Of a DNA stretch of 64,000 bases, positions 38,702 through 48,226 are shown piece after piece. A program made the position numbers and the translations under genes. The stretch comes from Bradyrhizobium algeriense (GTDB lineage: Bacteria > Pseudomonadota > Alphaproteobacteria > Rhizobiales > Xanthobacteraceae). Under the pieces are notes generated by a model that was not told the DNA's origin, made no database searches, and was given only the letters and a program-made list of their open reading frames with translations. The number at the start of each line of letters is the position of its first letter. Positions within the stretch are counted from its first letter, which is position 1. The DNA lies in the NCBI RefSeq assembly GCF_003062295.1, contig NZ_PYCN01000011.1:62001-126000 (forward strand). The letters run 5' to 3'.

Positions 38702-39637
38702 CTATTTTCCGGTCTTCACGAATTCCAGGATCTGATCGGTCAGCCGGGTGTCGGCGGTGTTGATCGAATACACCTCGGACATGTGGCTGTGCTGCGGCAG
38801 CAGGAAAGTGCGCGCGCATCCGCCAGCGCGTTTGCAGCTTGCATCTTTCGCTAGATCGAATTGCAGCACGAAGCCTTCCGGATCCAGTTCGGCGGCAGCC
38901 ATCATCAGCGGGATATCCGTTGTTGCCAAACCGGACAGCGAGGATCGTTCGGCGTAGCGTGCGGGATCGGCGCCGAAATAGGCGCGCCCGGTATCGGCGA
39001 GCGGTGTCGCGGTCAGGTCGTAAATTCCCGAGAGCATGATCGCGCCGGCCAGGCCACCACCCTTCACCTTGTGGAATTCGGGATGCGAGACATAGTTTGC
39101 GACGTGAACCGCGCCGGCGGAATGTCCCATCAGGTAGATGCGCGCGGGATTGCCGCCACGCTCGCCGATCTTGTCGGTGATCCACTTGACCGCGGTGGCG
39201 ATATCCTCGGTGCCCGCCGGCCAGGGTGCCAGTGGCGCGAGCCGATAGGTGACGTTGACGCCAACGAAGCCGCTCCTTGCCGCCCATAGCATGATGTTGT
39301 CGTAGAACGGGCTGGTCGGTGTGGTCCGCTTGTTGCCGCCGACGAATGCGCCGCCATGGACAAAGATCAGCACCGGCCGGGCCGACGTCGCCGTATCCGG
39401 CACGAAAATGTCGAGCAGATTGCGATCGGCCGGACCGTATTTGACGTCCCGCTCGACCTTGACGCCCTGATAGGGCTCTTTTTCCTGCAGCGGCGCGTAG
39501 AGCTCCACGGTCTTCGGCGGGTCGATGACGCGGCCGAGTTCCAGGAGCTTCCAGGCCAGATCCTCCGGCATCTGCGCCCACGTCGTGCTAGCGACCATTG
39601 CCGCCAGAACGGTCAAAGCCGATCTTGGTAATTTCAT
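38702..39637 (-). CDS. Secreted alpha/beta hydrolase (carboxylesterase/lipase-like)
   Basis: A 311-residue protein with a signal peptide ending near WAQ (residue 22). The oxyanion loop FVHGGAFVGG (92-101) and nucleophile elbow GHSAGA (Ser173) place it in the hormone-sensitive-lipase/BD-FAE type. A late SHMSEV histidine may complete the triad. The ester substrate is unknown. Confidence 0.88.
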   Translation of the reverse strand: MKLPRSALTVLAAMVASTTWAQMPEDLAWKLLELGRVIDPPKTVELYAPLQEKEPYQGVKVERDVKYGPADRNLLDIFVPDTATSARPVLIFVHGGAFVGGNKRTTPTSPFYDNIMLWAARSGFVGVNVTYRLAPLAPWPAGTEDIATAVKWITDKIGERGGNPARIYLMGHSAGAVHVANYVSHPEFHKVKGGGLAGAIMLSGIYDLTATPLADTGRAYFGADPARYAERSSLSGLATTDIPLMMAAAELDPEGFVLQFDLAKDASCKRAGGCARTFLLPQHSHMSEVYSINTADTRLTDQILEFVKTGK

Positions 39638-39769
39638 CCGGACTACCCCACGTTTCTTGGTTGTTTGGCCTAACTTGGCCGATCCGGTGCCTGATTTGTA
39701 CTGAATTCGCCGTGACGATTCGCTGCTTTTGCGCTACGCAACCGCATAACTTTCGGAGCCGCAGCCATC

Positions 39770-40966
39770 ATGAGCCGACGCGTCAAGAGACCTCTCCGCC
39801 CCGCGGGCGATCGCCCGAAGGGCGCGCGTCCTTATCGAGGCTCGTCAGCCGAGCGGCCGGCGGCACATCGCCCGGGCGGCAAGCCTCCGGCGCGGTTTCC
39901 GGCTTCGCCGCCCCGTGCGGCGAAGCCTTTTGTGCCTGAGCCCGAGAAGATCGTCGCCGAGCTGCCGCCGCTCCCGACCAAGGTTCAGACCGTCGTCGTC
40001 ACCGCCGATGAGAACAACATGCGCGTCGACCGCTTCCTCGAGGCGCGCTTTCCGGGGCTTTCGTTCTCCCACATCCAGCGCATCGTTCGCAAAGGCGAGC
40101 TGCGCGTCAACGGCAAGCGCGCCGACAGCAAGGATCGGCTCGAAGAAGGCCAGAGCGTTCGCATTCCGCCGCTCAAGCTCGACACGCCGAAAGGCGCGGG
40201 CCCGCTGTCCGAAGCCGCCACCAAAACACTGAAGGCGCTGAAGGAGATGATCATCTTCGAGGACGCCGACGTCATCGTGCTGAACAAGCCGGCGGGGCTT
40301 GCCGTGCAGGGCGGCTCCGGCATCACGCGAAATGTCGACGACATGCTGGAAGTGATGCGCGACGCCAAGGGACAGAAGCCGCGGCTGGTGCACCGGCTGG
40401 ACCGGGAAACGTCGGGCTGTCTGCTGATCGCGAAAACCCGCTTTGCCGCGACCGCCTTGACCGGCTCATTCCGCCATCGCTCGGCGCGCAAGATTTACTG
40501 GGCGCTGGTGGCCGGCGTGCCGAAGCCGAAGCAGGGCCGCATCTCGACCTATCTTGCCAAGGAAGAGAGCGAAGAGGACAGCATCATGCGGGTGGCAAAA
40601 CACGGCGACGAGGGCGCAAGCCACGCGGTGACCTACTATGCCGTGGTCGAGACCTCCGCTCAAAAACTGGCCTGGGTGTCGCTGAAGCCGGTCACCGGGC
40701 GAACCCATCAATTGCGCGCCCATATGGCCCATATCGACCACGCCATCGTCGGCGATCCCAAATATTTCAACAAGGAGAACTGGGCGCTGCCGGGCGGCCT
40801 GCAGAACCGGCTGCATCTGCTGGCGCGGCGGATCGTGATCCCGCACCCGCGCGGCGGCGTCATCGACGTCAGCGCGCCGCTGCCGCCGCACATGCTGCAA
40901 TCCTGGAATCTGCTGGGACTGGAGCACGACCGGTTCGATCCGATCGAGAACGCGCCGGAGGAATAA
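39770..40966 (+). CDS. RluA-family pseudouridine synthase (RluC-like)
   Basis: A 398-residue protein. A basic, proline-rich N-terminal extension of about 75 residues precedes an S4 RNA-binding domain (83-130) and the synthase domain with catalytic Asp211 in HRLDRETSG (208-216). RluC-type members modify 23S rRNA uridines. The extension is longer than in E. coli RluC. Confidence 0.9.
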   Translation: MSRRVKRPLRPAGDRPKGARPYRGSSAERPAAHRPGGKPPARFPASPPRAAKPFVPEPEKIVAELPPLPTKVQTVVVTADENNMRVDRFLEARFPGLSFSHIQRIVRKGELRVNGKRADSKDRLEEGQSVRIPPLKLDTPKGAGPLSEAATKTLKALKEMIIFEDADVIVLNKPAGLAVQGGSGITRNVDDMLEVMRDAKGQKPRLVHRLDRETSGCLLIAKTRFAATALTGSFRHRSARKIYWALVAGVPKPKQGRISTYLAKEESEEDSIMRVAKHGDEGASHAVTYYAVVETSAQKLAWVSLKPVTGRTHQLRAHMAHIDHAIVGDPKYFNKENWALPGGLQNRLHLLARRIVIPHPRGGVIDVSAPLPPHMLQSWNLLGLEHDRFDPIENAPEE

Positions 40967-41063
40967 CACAGATACGTGACCCGCGGGTCTGCGCAACAAC
41001 TGTCAAACCGGAAGCGCACGCATCGGGTATGGTTCGGCGGTGTCATCCAATTGAGGGCTCCGC

Positions 41064-42290
41064 ATGATTGGAAATCTGCTCCGCACCGCGCTTTTCCATT
41101 GCCTTCTTGCGGCGACCGCCGGCATCGGCGCTACGGCCAACGCGCAGACCCTCGCCCTCGTCGGCGGCAAGGTCTACGCGTCGCCTGACGCCGCGCCGCT
41201 CGACGATGCGGTCGTCGTCACGGCTAACGGCGTCATCACCTCGATCGGAAGCCGCAGCGACGTACAAATTCCCTCCGATGCGCGCATCATTGATTGCGCC
41301 GGCATGACGGTGGTTGCGGGCTTCTGGAACAGCCACGTCCACTTCACGCAAGCGGTATGGAAAAACGCAGGCTCCGCTCCCGCCGCACCGTTGCAGGAGC
41401 ATATGCGGGAGATGCTGACGCGGTGGGGTTTTACGACCGTCTGGGATATTGGCTCCGACCCAAGCGATACCCTGCCGTTGCGCCGCCGGATCAATTCCGG
41501 GGAAGTGCCGGGCCCAGATATCCATGCGGCGGGCAGTGTCTTTCCGAAAGGCGGCCATCCCGCCTATCTGCCACCGGAGATGCAACTCCCCGAAGCTGCG
41601 ACGCCCGACGAGGCCGCGCAAATGGCGCGCGGCTATCTGCGGGCGGGCCTCGACGGCGTAAAGCTGTTCACCGGCTCCTTCAAGGGCTCCGGCAAGCCGG
41701 TCGTGAATATGGATCCGGCCATCGCCAAGGCAGCCGTCGATGTGGCGCATGCCGTGGGCAAGCCGGTATTCGCCCATCCGCAGAACATGGCGGGCGTGGA
41801 CGCCGTGATCGCGGCCGGCGTCGACATCATGGCTCACACGGTACCCGGCGAGCCGGTCTATTCGCCCGAGCAACTCGCGCGGTTCAAGCAGCAGGGCATT
41901 GCCCTGGTTCCGACGCTGTCGCTGTTTGCAAAACTCCCGGTCGCGCCCGATATCGCTGCGCGCCTCGTTACGACGACCGTCAATCAGGTCAAGGCGTTTT
42001 CCGACAATGGCGGTCCGGTCCTGTTCGGCACCGATGTCGGCTTCACCACGATCTACGACACCACGCTCGAATATGAGCTGATGCACCGCGTGATGTCCGC
42101 GCGCCAGATCCTGGCGTCGCTGACGACCAACCCCGCGCAGTATTTCAAGGCCGCGAAGAAGGGGCGGGTCGAGAAGGGATTTGACGCCGACGTCGTAGTG
42201 CTCGACGGCGATCCCACAGCCGACGTCACCAACCTCGCCAAGGTCGCCTACACGATCCGGGCGGGCAAGGTGATCTATCAAAAGCCGTGA
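41064..42290 (+). CDS. Secreted amidohydrolase family protein
   Basis: A 408-residue protein with a signal peptide ending near ANAQ (residue 28). Metal ligands are seen in NSHVHF (His91, His93), later histidines in FAHPQNM and MAHTVPG, and the aspartate in LFGTDVGF. The layout fits imidazolonepropionase-like amidohydrolases. Lys156 in DGVKLFTGS could be the carbamylated lysine. The substrate is unknown. Confidence 0.88.
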   Translation: MIGNLLRTALFHCLLAATAGIGATANAQTLALVGGKVYASPDAAPLDDAVVVTANGVITSIGSRSDVQIPSDARIIDCAGMTVVAGFWNSHVHFTQAVWKNAGSAPAAPLQEHMREMLTRWGFTTVWDIGSDPSDTLPLRRRINSGEVPGPDIHAAGSVFPKGGHPAYLPPEMQLPEAATPDEAAQMARGYLRAGLDGVKLFTGSFKGSGKPVVNMDPAIAKAAVDVAHAVGKPVFAHPQNMAGVDAVIAAGVDIMAHTVPGEPVYSPEQLARFKQQGIALVPTLSLFAKLPVAPDIAARLVTTTVNQVKAFSDNGGPVLFGTDVGFTTIYDTTLEYELMHRVMSARQILASLTTNPAQYFKAAKKGRVEKGFDADVVVLDGDPTADVTNLAKVAYTIRAGKVIYQKP

Positions 42291-42436
42291 CGTCGGTTGG
42301 AACCCGGTATCCGCGTTGCCTCCGGAACCAGCATCGCAGGATGTTGCCGCAACTTCCTCATCGGCTTTATTTGCATCCACCGTTATCGTATTGTCAGACC
42401 TGAGTTTATCACCGCCCGCGGGAAGCCGAGCACGAG

Positions 42437-43228
42437 ATGCGTGAACTATTCGATGAATTCGCCGGACATTCGCCGCTCGATCCGGAGGAGGCGGTGCGAC
42501 GCGCCACGCGCACTCCCCGGCGCAAGCGCTTCTACAAGGAGGCCGGCACGGCCGCGGCCGATGGCGGGTTTGCCGTCACGCTCGACGGCAAGCCGATCCG
42601 CACGCCTTCCGGCCGGCAGGTCGTCGCGCCGGCCAGCGCCATCGCGGAAGCGATCGCTGCGGAATGGAATGCCCAGGGCGAGACCATCGATCCCCTGACC
42701 ATGCCGCTGACGCGCTTTGCCAACAGCGTCGCCGAGATCACCGATCGCGTCGATGCCGTGGCTGACGATGTCGCAAAATACCTCGGCACGGATCTGCTGT
42801 TCTATCGCGCCGGCCATCCTGAGGCGCTGGTCGCGCGCGAAGCCGCGCATTGGGACCCGGTACTGTCCTGGGCCGCGAACGAACTCGGCGCCCATTTCAT
42901 CCTGTCCGAGGGCATCGTGCATGCCGCCCAGCCGCCGCAGGCGATCAAGGCCGCCCGCGGCGTGTTCCCGGCCGACCCCTGGTCCGTGGCCGCCCTGCAT
43001 GTGGTGACGACGCTGACGGGCTCGGCGCTGCTGGCGCTGGCGCTGCTGCATGGCGTCCGCGATCCCGATCAGGTCTGGGCGGCTGCCTATGTCGATGAGG
43101 ATTGGAACGCCGAAAAATGGGGCGTGGACGAGGAGGTGGCGGCCCGCCGGGCCGCCCGGCTGGTCGATTTCCGGGCCGCGGTGCGCATTCTCAAGGAATT
43201 GAATCCCGGCGCGCCTTCCTCGCGCTGA
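42437..43228 (+). CDS. ATP12 family chaperone for F1-ATPase assembly
   Basis: A 263-residue protein with FYKEAGTAAADGGFAVTLDGK near residue 32 and AEEWNAQGETIDPLTMPLTRF-like conservation (EWNAQGETIDPLTMPLTRFAN), the ATP12 signature. It binds the F1 alpha subunit during assembly in mitochondria and alphaproteobacteria. It lies downstream of the RluA-like gene, with an amidohydrolase between. Confidence 0.92.
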   Translation: MRELFDEFAGHSPLDPEEAVRRATRTPRRKRFYKEAGTAAADGGFAVTLDGKPIRTPSGRQVVAPASAIAEAIAAEWNAQGETIDPLTMPLTRFANSVAEITDRVDAVADDVAKYLGTDLLFYRAGHPEALVAREAAHWDPVLSWAANELGAHFILSEGIVHAAQPPQAIKAARGVFPADPWSVAALHVVTTLTGSALLALALLHGVRDPDQVWAAAYVDEDWNAEKWGVDEEVAARRAARLVDFRAAVRILKELNPGAPSSR

Positions 43229-43427
43229 GGTCGGCTTCCGCCGGCCGCGAATCGGGGCGATGTGCTAGTATAAGTTGCACGTATCGGCATGGTGACGGCG
43301 CATTGTCTGGACAATCGCGCGTCGTATTGGGTTTGCGTCTTGCCTTGGCGCAGGTGCAGCAACCTCAAGACGAAACGATTGTTGCCGCGAGTTGCGCTCA
43401 TCAAAATTGTTGACCGCGGATCTGCGA

Positions 43428-43823
43428 ATGACCGTTTTCAAACCGGGAAATCTCGTGGTGCTGAAATCCGGTGGTCCGGTAATGACCGTGGATGCGGTGA
43501 ACACCGATATTTTCGATGACAACAAAGTCACGGGGATCGTCTGCGTCTGGTTTGTCGGCGAGAAGCTTGAGCGCGTACGGTTCGGACAGGATGCGATTGA
43601 ACCCGCACGATTGCAAAAGACCTCTTCAAGAAAACGAAAGGCGCGTTTGGGGGAGGTCGCCGGCGAATACAAGATGGTTCTTGATGAGATGGTCGCCGCC
43701 ATGAACACCCCGGCGGATACCGGGGGTGAAGTTTCAAGCAAGGTGGCCAAACGGCCAAAGTCCGCAAACACCGTTGTTGAACAACCGGAGACCGCGCCGG
43801 CTCCCAAGGGTGTCGCTGCCTGA
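43428..43823 (+). CDS. DUF2158-containing small protein
   Basis: A 131-residue protein from the ATG at 43428 (MTVFKPGNLVVLKSGGPVMTVD). The first 55 residues match the DUF2158 (YodC-like) beta domain, including GIVCVWFVGEKLERVRF. The rest is a helical, Lys/Ala-rich tail. The function is unknown. Confidence 0.8.
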   Translation: MTVFKPGNLVVLKSGGPVMTVDAVNTDIFDDNKVTGIVCVWFVGEKLERVRFGQDAIEPARLQKTSSRKRKARLGEVAGEYKMVLDEMVAAMNTPADTGGEVSSKVAKRPKSANTVVEQPETAPAPKGVAA

Positions 43824-43873
43824 CGGGGTGCAAGTGGAATTGCCGCTACTAACGGGCCTGAGCGGGCAGAGTA

Positions 43874-43889
43874 TTAACGAGAGGTTTAC
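43874..43889 (+). promoter_or_regulatory. CtrA-like binding site upstream of fliK
   Basis: TTAA, seven bases (CGAGAGG), then TTTAC: one mismatch to the CtrA consensus TTAA-N7-TTAAC. It lies 41 bp upstream of the fliK start, and CtrA controls flagellar genes in alphaproteobacteria. Confidence 0.5.
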
Positions 43890-43929
43890 GACGCCGGGTT
43901 AGTCTCCAGTCTGGCCGAGACCTCAAAAC

Positions 43930-45516
43930 ATGGCGATATCAATCAATCCCGTTCTCCCGGTGCTATCCGCCCAAGAGGCTGGCGGCATTGCGCCCGAGCT
44001 TGTGCTGCAGCCGGGAAGCGTGGTCAACGCGCAGGTCCTGAAGGTGTTGTCCGCCGATCTGGTGCGGATTGCGATCGCCAGCCTCTCGATCGACGTGGCC
44101 TCGGAAATTCCGTTGCAGCAGGGCCAGAACCTGCAGCTTGCGGTCATGCAGACCAAGGATGGCGGCATCCGCCTCGCATTGCTGGGGCAGGGCGGCGATG
44201 CCGCGGCCGACGCCGTTACCTTGTCACCCGATGCGCTGGCCGATGCCGCAGTCAATCGGCCGGCCATCGTGTCACCGAAGAACGTGCTGACGCCGCTGGA
44301 GCGCATAGCCGTCTCCACAGCCGCGCAAGCCGCGGTCACCGAACAGGACAGCCTGGCGCCGCTGTTTGCCAATCTCGGCGCGGCGGTTTCTTCCAGCAAC
44401 CTGCCGCTAAAATTGCAGGCGGCGATTGCGCAGGTGCTGGCGCAACAGACCAGCCTCGACCAGAACCTCGACGGCGGCGACATCAAGACCGCGTTCCAAA
44501 AGTCTGGAATCTTCCTCGAGGCGTCGCTGGCGGCGGGTTCAGTTCCCCCGAGCGGCGTTCCCGATCTCAAGGCCGCGCTGATTGTGCTTCGCCAGACCCT
44601 GCAGTCGGCGCTTGGTAGTAACGCAACGCCGGCGACACCGGCCGGGGCGCAACAAGCCGCGCCGCCGCAGGCCGCCGCCGCGAGCCTTGCACCGTCTTCG
44701 TCGCCCACCGTCGATATGCCGGAAATCCTGCTGCCGCAGGCACGGTTGGTGGTCGCCGAAAACCTCGCGCTGGCCGGCCAGGCCGCCCGCAATCCGCTTG
44801 CGGCGGCGTTCGACGCCGGACCTTCGGCCGGTGCGACCTTGAACCTGCTGCAGGAAGCGCTGCAGGAGCTTGGCACCCCGGCGCGGATAGCCGCCACGCC
44901 GAAAGACGTTCGAGGCAGCGACGTGGCCTTCCACACCAACACGCCGCCGCCACCCGTCCGCGGCGCGCTTCCGGCCGCGCAGCCAATTGCATCGCCGACG
45001 CTTGCGCCGCATGCGCCGCTAGAGGCAACCGCGCATCACCTGCTCGATGACACCGATGCCGCCATCGCGCGGCAAACCCTGCTGCAGGTGGCGTCCTTGC
45101 CTGATCGTATCGACACTTCGGCGCCGAAGGCCGACATGAATGCGCCGCGCTGGAATTTCGAAATTCCGTTCGCGACGCCGCAGGGCACGGCGATGGCGCA
45201 GTTCGAGATTTCCCGCGATGGCGGCAGCGAGGAAGTCGAGGCCGCCAAGCGGGTGTGGCGGGCGCGCTTTTCGCTCGACGTCGAGCCGGCCGGCCCCGTT
45301 CACGCGCTGATATCGCTCACCGGCGAGAAGACCTCGGTGCGGATCTGGGCGGAACGGCTCGCGACTGCAGAGCAATTGCGCGCCGGCGCATCCGACCTGA
45401 GCCAGGCGCTGAGCCGGGCCGAACTTACGCCCGGCGACATCGTGATCCGCGACGGCGCGCCGCCGCAGCCCGCGCAAGCCGCCCGTGCCGGGCATTTTCT
45501 GGACCGCGCGCTATGA
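43930..45516 (+). CDS. fliK: Flagellar hook-length control protein FliK-like
   Basis: A 528-residue protein with an Ala/Pro/Gln-rich low-complexity middle. Its C-terminal domain (about 420-515: FSLDVEPAGPVHALISLTGEKTSVRIWAE) resembles the Flg_hook domain of FliK. The 3' end overlaps a FlhB-C-terminus-like gene by 4 nt. The pair resembles B. subtilis ylqG-ylqH and lies away from other flagellar genes. Confidence 0.78.
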   Translation: MAISINPVLPVLSAQEAGGIAPELVLQPGSVVNAQVLKVLSADLVRIAIASLSIDVASEIPLQQGQNLQLAVMQTKDGGIRLALLGQGGDAAADAVTLSPDALADAAVNRPAIVSPKNVLTPLERIAVSTAAQAAVTEQDSLAPLFANLGAAVSSSNLPLKLQAAIAQVLAQQTSLDQNLDGGDIKTAFQKSGIFLEASLAAGSVPPSGVPDLKAALIVLRQTLQSALGSNATPATPAGAQQAAPPQAAAASLAPSSSPTVDMPEILLPQARLVVAENLALAGQAARNPLAAAFDAGPSAGATLNLLQEALQELGTPARIAATPKDVRGSDVAFHTNTPPPPVRGALPAAQPIASPTLAPHAPLEATAHHLLDDTDAAIARQTLLQVASLPDRIDTSAPKADMNAPRWNFEIPFATPQGTAMAQFEISRDGGSEEVEAAKRVWRARFSLDVEPAGPVHALISLTGEKTSVRIWAERLATAEQLRAGASDLSQALSRAELTPGDIVIRDGAPPQPAQAARAGHFLDRAL

Positions 45517-45779
45517 GCGTCGAGACCAAAAGCAAGCTCGCGGTCGCGCTGCACTATGACAAGACCGGCGCCCCGCGCGTCGTCGCCAAGGGCAAGGGCG
45601 TCATCGGCGCGAAGATCATCGAACTCGCCCGCGAACATGACATCCCGATCGAGGAGAACGAGGTGCTCGCGGGCGCCTTGTCCCATGTCGAAATCGGTGA
45701 CGAAATTCCGCCGGATCTCTACAAGGCCGTCGCCGAAGTGCTGGTCTTCGTGCTGCGGCTGTCGGGGCGGATCCGCTGA
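45513..45779 (+). CDS. Free-standing FlhB/YscU C-terminal-domain homologue
   Basis: An 88-residue protein (AVALHYDKTGAPRVVAKGKG, then AREHDIPIEENEVLAGAL), closely like the cytoplasmic C-terminal domain of FlhB. It begins just after the position of the NPTH cleavage motif and has no membrane part. Families of this kind (YlqH, FhlX) are known. The ATG overlaps the fliK stop. Confidence 0.85.
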   Translation: MSVETKSKLAVALHYDKTGAPRVVAKGKGVIGAKIIELAREHDIPIEENEVLAGALSHVEIGDEIPPDLYKAVAEVLVFVLRLSGRIR

Positions 45780-45867
45780 TTGCGAGAGCTTTTCGCGCGA
45801 GCGGACGGCCTCCTTGCGCCGGGAACACGGATCAAACTAAAGGCCCGCTTGTCATTGTTTTACCACG

Positions 45868-46734
45868 ATGCCATTTGCATCGTTTCTGCCTCCTCAACCA
45901 AGCTCGGATACCATCGTGATCAATCGTCGTCATGCGCTCGGCCTTCTCACCGCCGCGAGCATTCTTCCGTCCCGCAGTTTCGCCAATGTCTCCTACCAGC
46001 GCAGCGAGTTTCGCGACGATCTGGCCAAGCGGTTTTTCGACCTCGGAACGACAGGAACCTTCGTCGCCTACAAGGTGGACGACTACCTGATCATCGCCAG
46101 CGACAAGGTGCGCTCGGGCGAGGGCAGGCTGCCGGCTTCGACCTTCAAGATTCCGAATTCGATCATCGCGCTGGAGACCGGCGTGGTCGAGGACCCTGAC
46201 AAGGACGTCTTCAAGTGGGACGGCGTGACGCGCAGCATCGAGCCCTGGAACAAGGACCACACGCTACGCTCTGCGATCGCGGTGTCGGCGGTGCCGGTCT
46301 ATCAGGAAATCGCCCGCCGCGTCGGGGCCGAGCGCATGCAGAAATATCTCGACCTGTTCGACTATGGTAACCGCGACATCGGCGGTGGCATCGACCAGTT
46401 CTGGCTCACCGGAAACCTTCGCATTGATCCCATTCAGCAGATCGACTTCGTCGACCGGCTGCGGCGCGGCGTGCTGCCGGTGTCCAAGCGCAGCCAGGAA
46501 CTGACACGCGATATCCTCACGGTGACGAAGGTCGGCGACGCCACCATCCGCGCCAAGAGCGGCCTTCTGGGCGCCGAGCAAGGCAAACCGTCATTGGGCT
46601 GGATGGTCGGCTGGGTCGAGAAGGGCGCTTCCACCACCGTGTTCGCGATGAACATGGATTGCAAGGAGCAGAGTCACATCGCGGCGCGCATGACGGTGGT
46701 GCAGCAATGCCTCGCCGACATCGTGGCGATTTGA
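45868..46734 (+). CDS. Class D beta-lactamase
   Basis: A 288-residue protein numbered from the ATG at 45868; a GTG at 45916 is an alternative start that leads into NRRHALGLLTAASILPSRSFA, a signal peptide with an RR motif. OXA-type motifs are complete: Ser91-Thr-Phe-Lys94 (STFK), Ser140-Ala-Val (SAV), Tyr166-Gly-Asn (YGN) and Lys230-Ser-Gly (KSG). An active serine beta-lactamase is likely. The gene sits next to a class C-like hydrolase. Confidence 0.9.
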   Translation: MPFASFLPPQPSSDTIVINRRHALGLLTAASILPSRSFANVSYQRSEFRDDLAKRFFDLGTTGTFVAYKVDDYLIIASDKVRSGEGRLPASTFKIPNSIIALETGVVEDPDKDVFKWDGVTRSIEPWNKDHTLRSAIAVSAVPVYQEIARRVGAERMQKYLDLFDYGNRDIGGGIDQFWLTGNLRIDPIQQIDFVDRLRRGVLPVSKRSQELTRDILTVTKVGDATIRAKSGLLGAEQGKPSLGWMVGWVEKGASTTVFAMNMDCKEQSHIAARMTVVQQCLADIVAI

Positions 46735-46810
46735 CGAACCGATCCACGCAGACTTTACTGGCACGCAGGAGTACGCCGGACTGGCGTCACTCGCCGCTAT
46801 GGGGCTCTGC

Positions 46811-48187
46811 ATGTTGTCTCGCCGCTCGGTCGTGCTGGGAGGGTTGGCGCTTTCGCTTGGGCCCGCCCGCGCCTGGGCACAGGCGTCGTCGGAAGAGAGC
46901 GTCGCAGCCGTTCTCAGGGAGCGCGTGGATGTCGGGCGCGAAAGCCTGGGGCTTGTCGCGGGCCTTCTTGATGGCGACCGGCGCAGCATTTTCGCGCATG
47001 GGCAGTCCGGTTCTGAAAATAATCGGCCACTGGACGCCGATACGGTTTTCGAGATCGGTTCGATCACCAAGGTGTTCACCGCGTTGCTGTTTGCCGACAT
47101 GGTGGTGCGTGGTGAAGTCTCGCCCGGCGATCCCGTGGCCAAATTTCTGCCGCGCGACGTGCACGTGCCCGAGTTCGATGGCAAACCCATCACGCTGCTC
47201 GATCTTGCGACCTATACGTCGGGCCTGCCGCGCTTGCCCTCCAACTTCAAGCCGGCTGACAAGAACAATCCTTATGCGGACTACACGGTCGGGCAGCTCT
47301 ACGATTTTCTAGCCGGTTACAAATTATCGTTTGCGCCCGGAACGCATTATGAATACGCGAATCTCGGCTTCGGCCTGTTGGGCCATGCGCTGGCCTTGCG
47401 TGCGGGCTCGAGTTACGAGGAACTCGTCGTCTCGCGCATTTGCGCACCGCTCGGAATGGACAGCACCCGCATTGCACTGTCGCCTTCCATGAAGGAACGC
47501 CTGGCGCGTGGTCACGACGCCAGCCTCGCGCCGGTGGCAAACTGGGACATTCCGACATTGGCGGGCGCCGGTGCGCTCCGCTCGACGGCGAGCGATCTCT
47601 TTACGTTTCTGGACGTGAGCTTGGGTAACCGGCGCACGCCGCTGGCGGCTGCCATGGAGATGACCTTCGCCGAGCGCCGGCCGACCGGCCAGGGTACGCC
47701 ATTGGTCGGGCAAGGCTGGTTTATCTCGACCCTTCACAATGATGAGATCGTCTGGAAGGATGGCGGCACTGGCGGCTACGCATCCTTTGTCGGATTTTCG
47801 ACGAAGAGCAGGCGTGCCCGCATCCTGCTGTCCAATGCCGCCGACTACTCGGCCAATACGCGTGCGGGCATGCATTTCATCAATGCCGCTTACGCGCTTC
47901 CCAGGCTGCGCCGACAGGTGCCGGTCGATCCGCAAATTCTCGCAAGCTATGCCGGCCGTTATGAGGTGACGCCGACCTTCATCCTGACGGTGCGCCCCGA
48001 CGGCGGACGGCTGTACATTCAGGCGACGGCACAGCGCGAGTTCGAGGTCTTCGCCGAGAGCGAGGCCGAGTTTTTCTATCGCGTGGTCGATGCGCAGGTC
48101 AGCTTTGCCCGGCCGGAAGGCGGCGTGGCGCCGTCGCTGACGCTGCATCAGAACGGCAAGGACATGCCGGGCGAGCGGCTGCCGTAA
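46811..48187 (+). CDS. Class C beta-lactamase-fold serine hydrolase
   Basis: A 458-residue protein from the ATG at 46811 (MLSRRSVVLGGLALSLG, a Tat-like signal); an ATG at 46799 is also in frame. The serine-lysine motif is SITK (84-87) and the Tyr-x-Asn motif is YAN (182-184). GGTGGYASFVGF is at the position of the third motif. The C-terminal 110 residues form an extra domain. It may be an AmpC-like lactamase, a DD-peptidase or an esterase. Confidence 0.85.
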   Translation: MLSRRSVVLGGLALSLGPARAWAQASSEESVAAVLRERVDVGRESLGLVAGLLDGDRRSIFAHGQSGSENNRPLDADTVFEIGSITKVFTALLFADMVVRGEVSPGDPVAKFLPRDVHVPEFDGKPITLLDLATYTSGLPRLPSNFKPADKNNPYADYTVGQLYDFLAGYKLSFAPGTHYEYANLGFGLLGHALALRAGSSYEELVVSRICAPLGMDSTRIALSPSMKERLARGHDASLAPVANWDIPTLAGAGALRSTASDLFTFLDVSLGNRRTPLAAAMEMTFAERRPTGQGTPLVGQGWFISTLHNDEIVWKDGGTGGYASFVGFSTKSRRARILLSNAADYSANTRAGMHFINAAYALPRLRRQVPVDPQILASYAGRYEVTPTFILTVRPDGGRLYIQATAQREFEVFAESEAEFFYRVVDAQVSFARPEGGVAPSLTLHQNGKDMPGERLP

Positions 48188-48226
48188 GGCTGGATCGCCG
48201 TGCGCCGGATCGCCTCGCCGATATCG

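Noticed and set aside
38580..39581. Upstream in-frame extension of the membrane protein at 38145
   Set aside because: It overlaps the esterase gene in another frame and lacks homology features; the operator and ribosome-binding region favour 38579.
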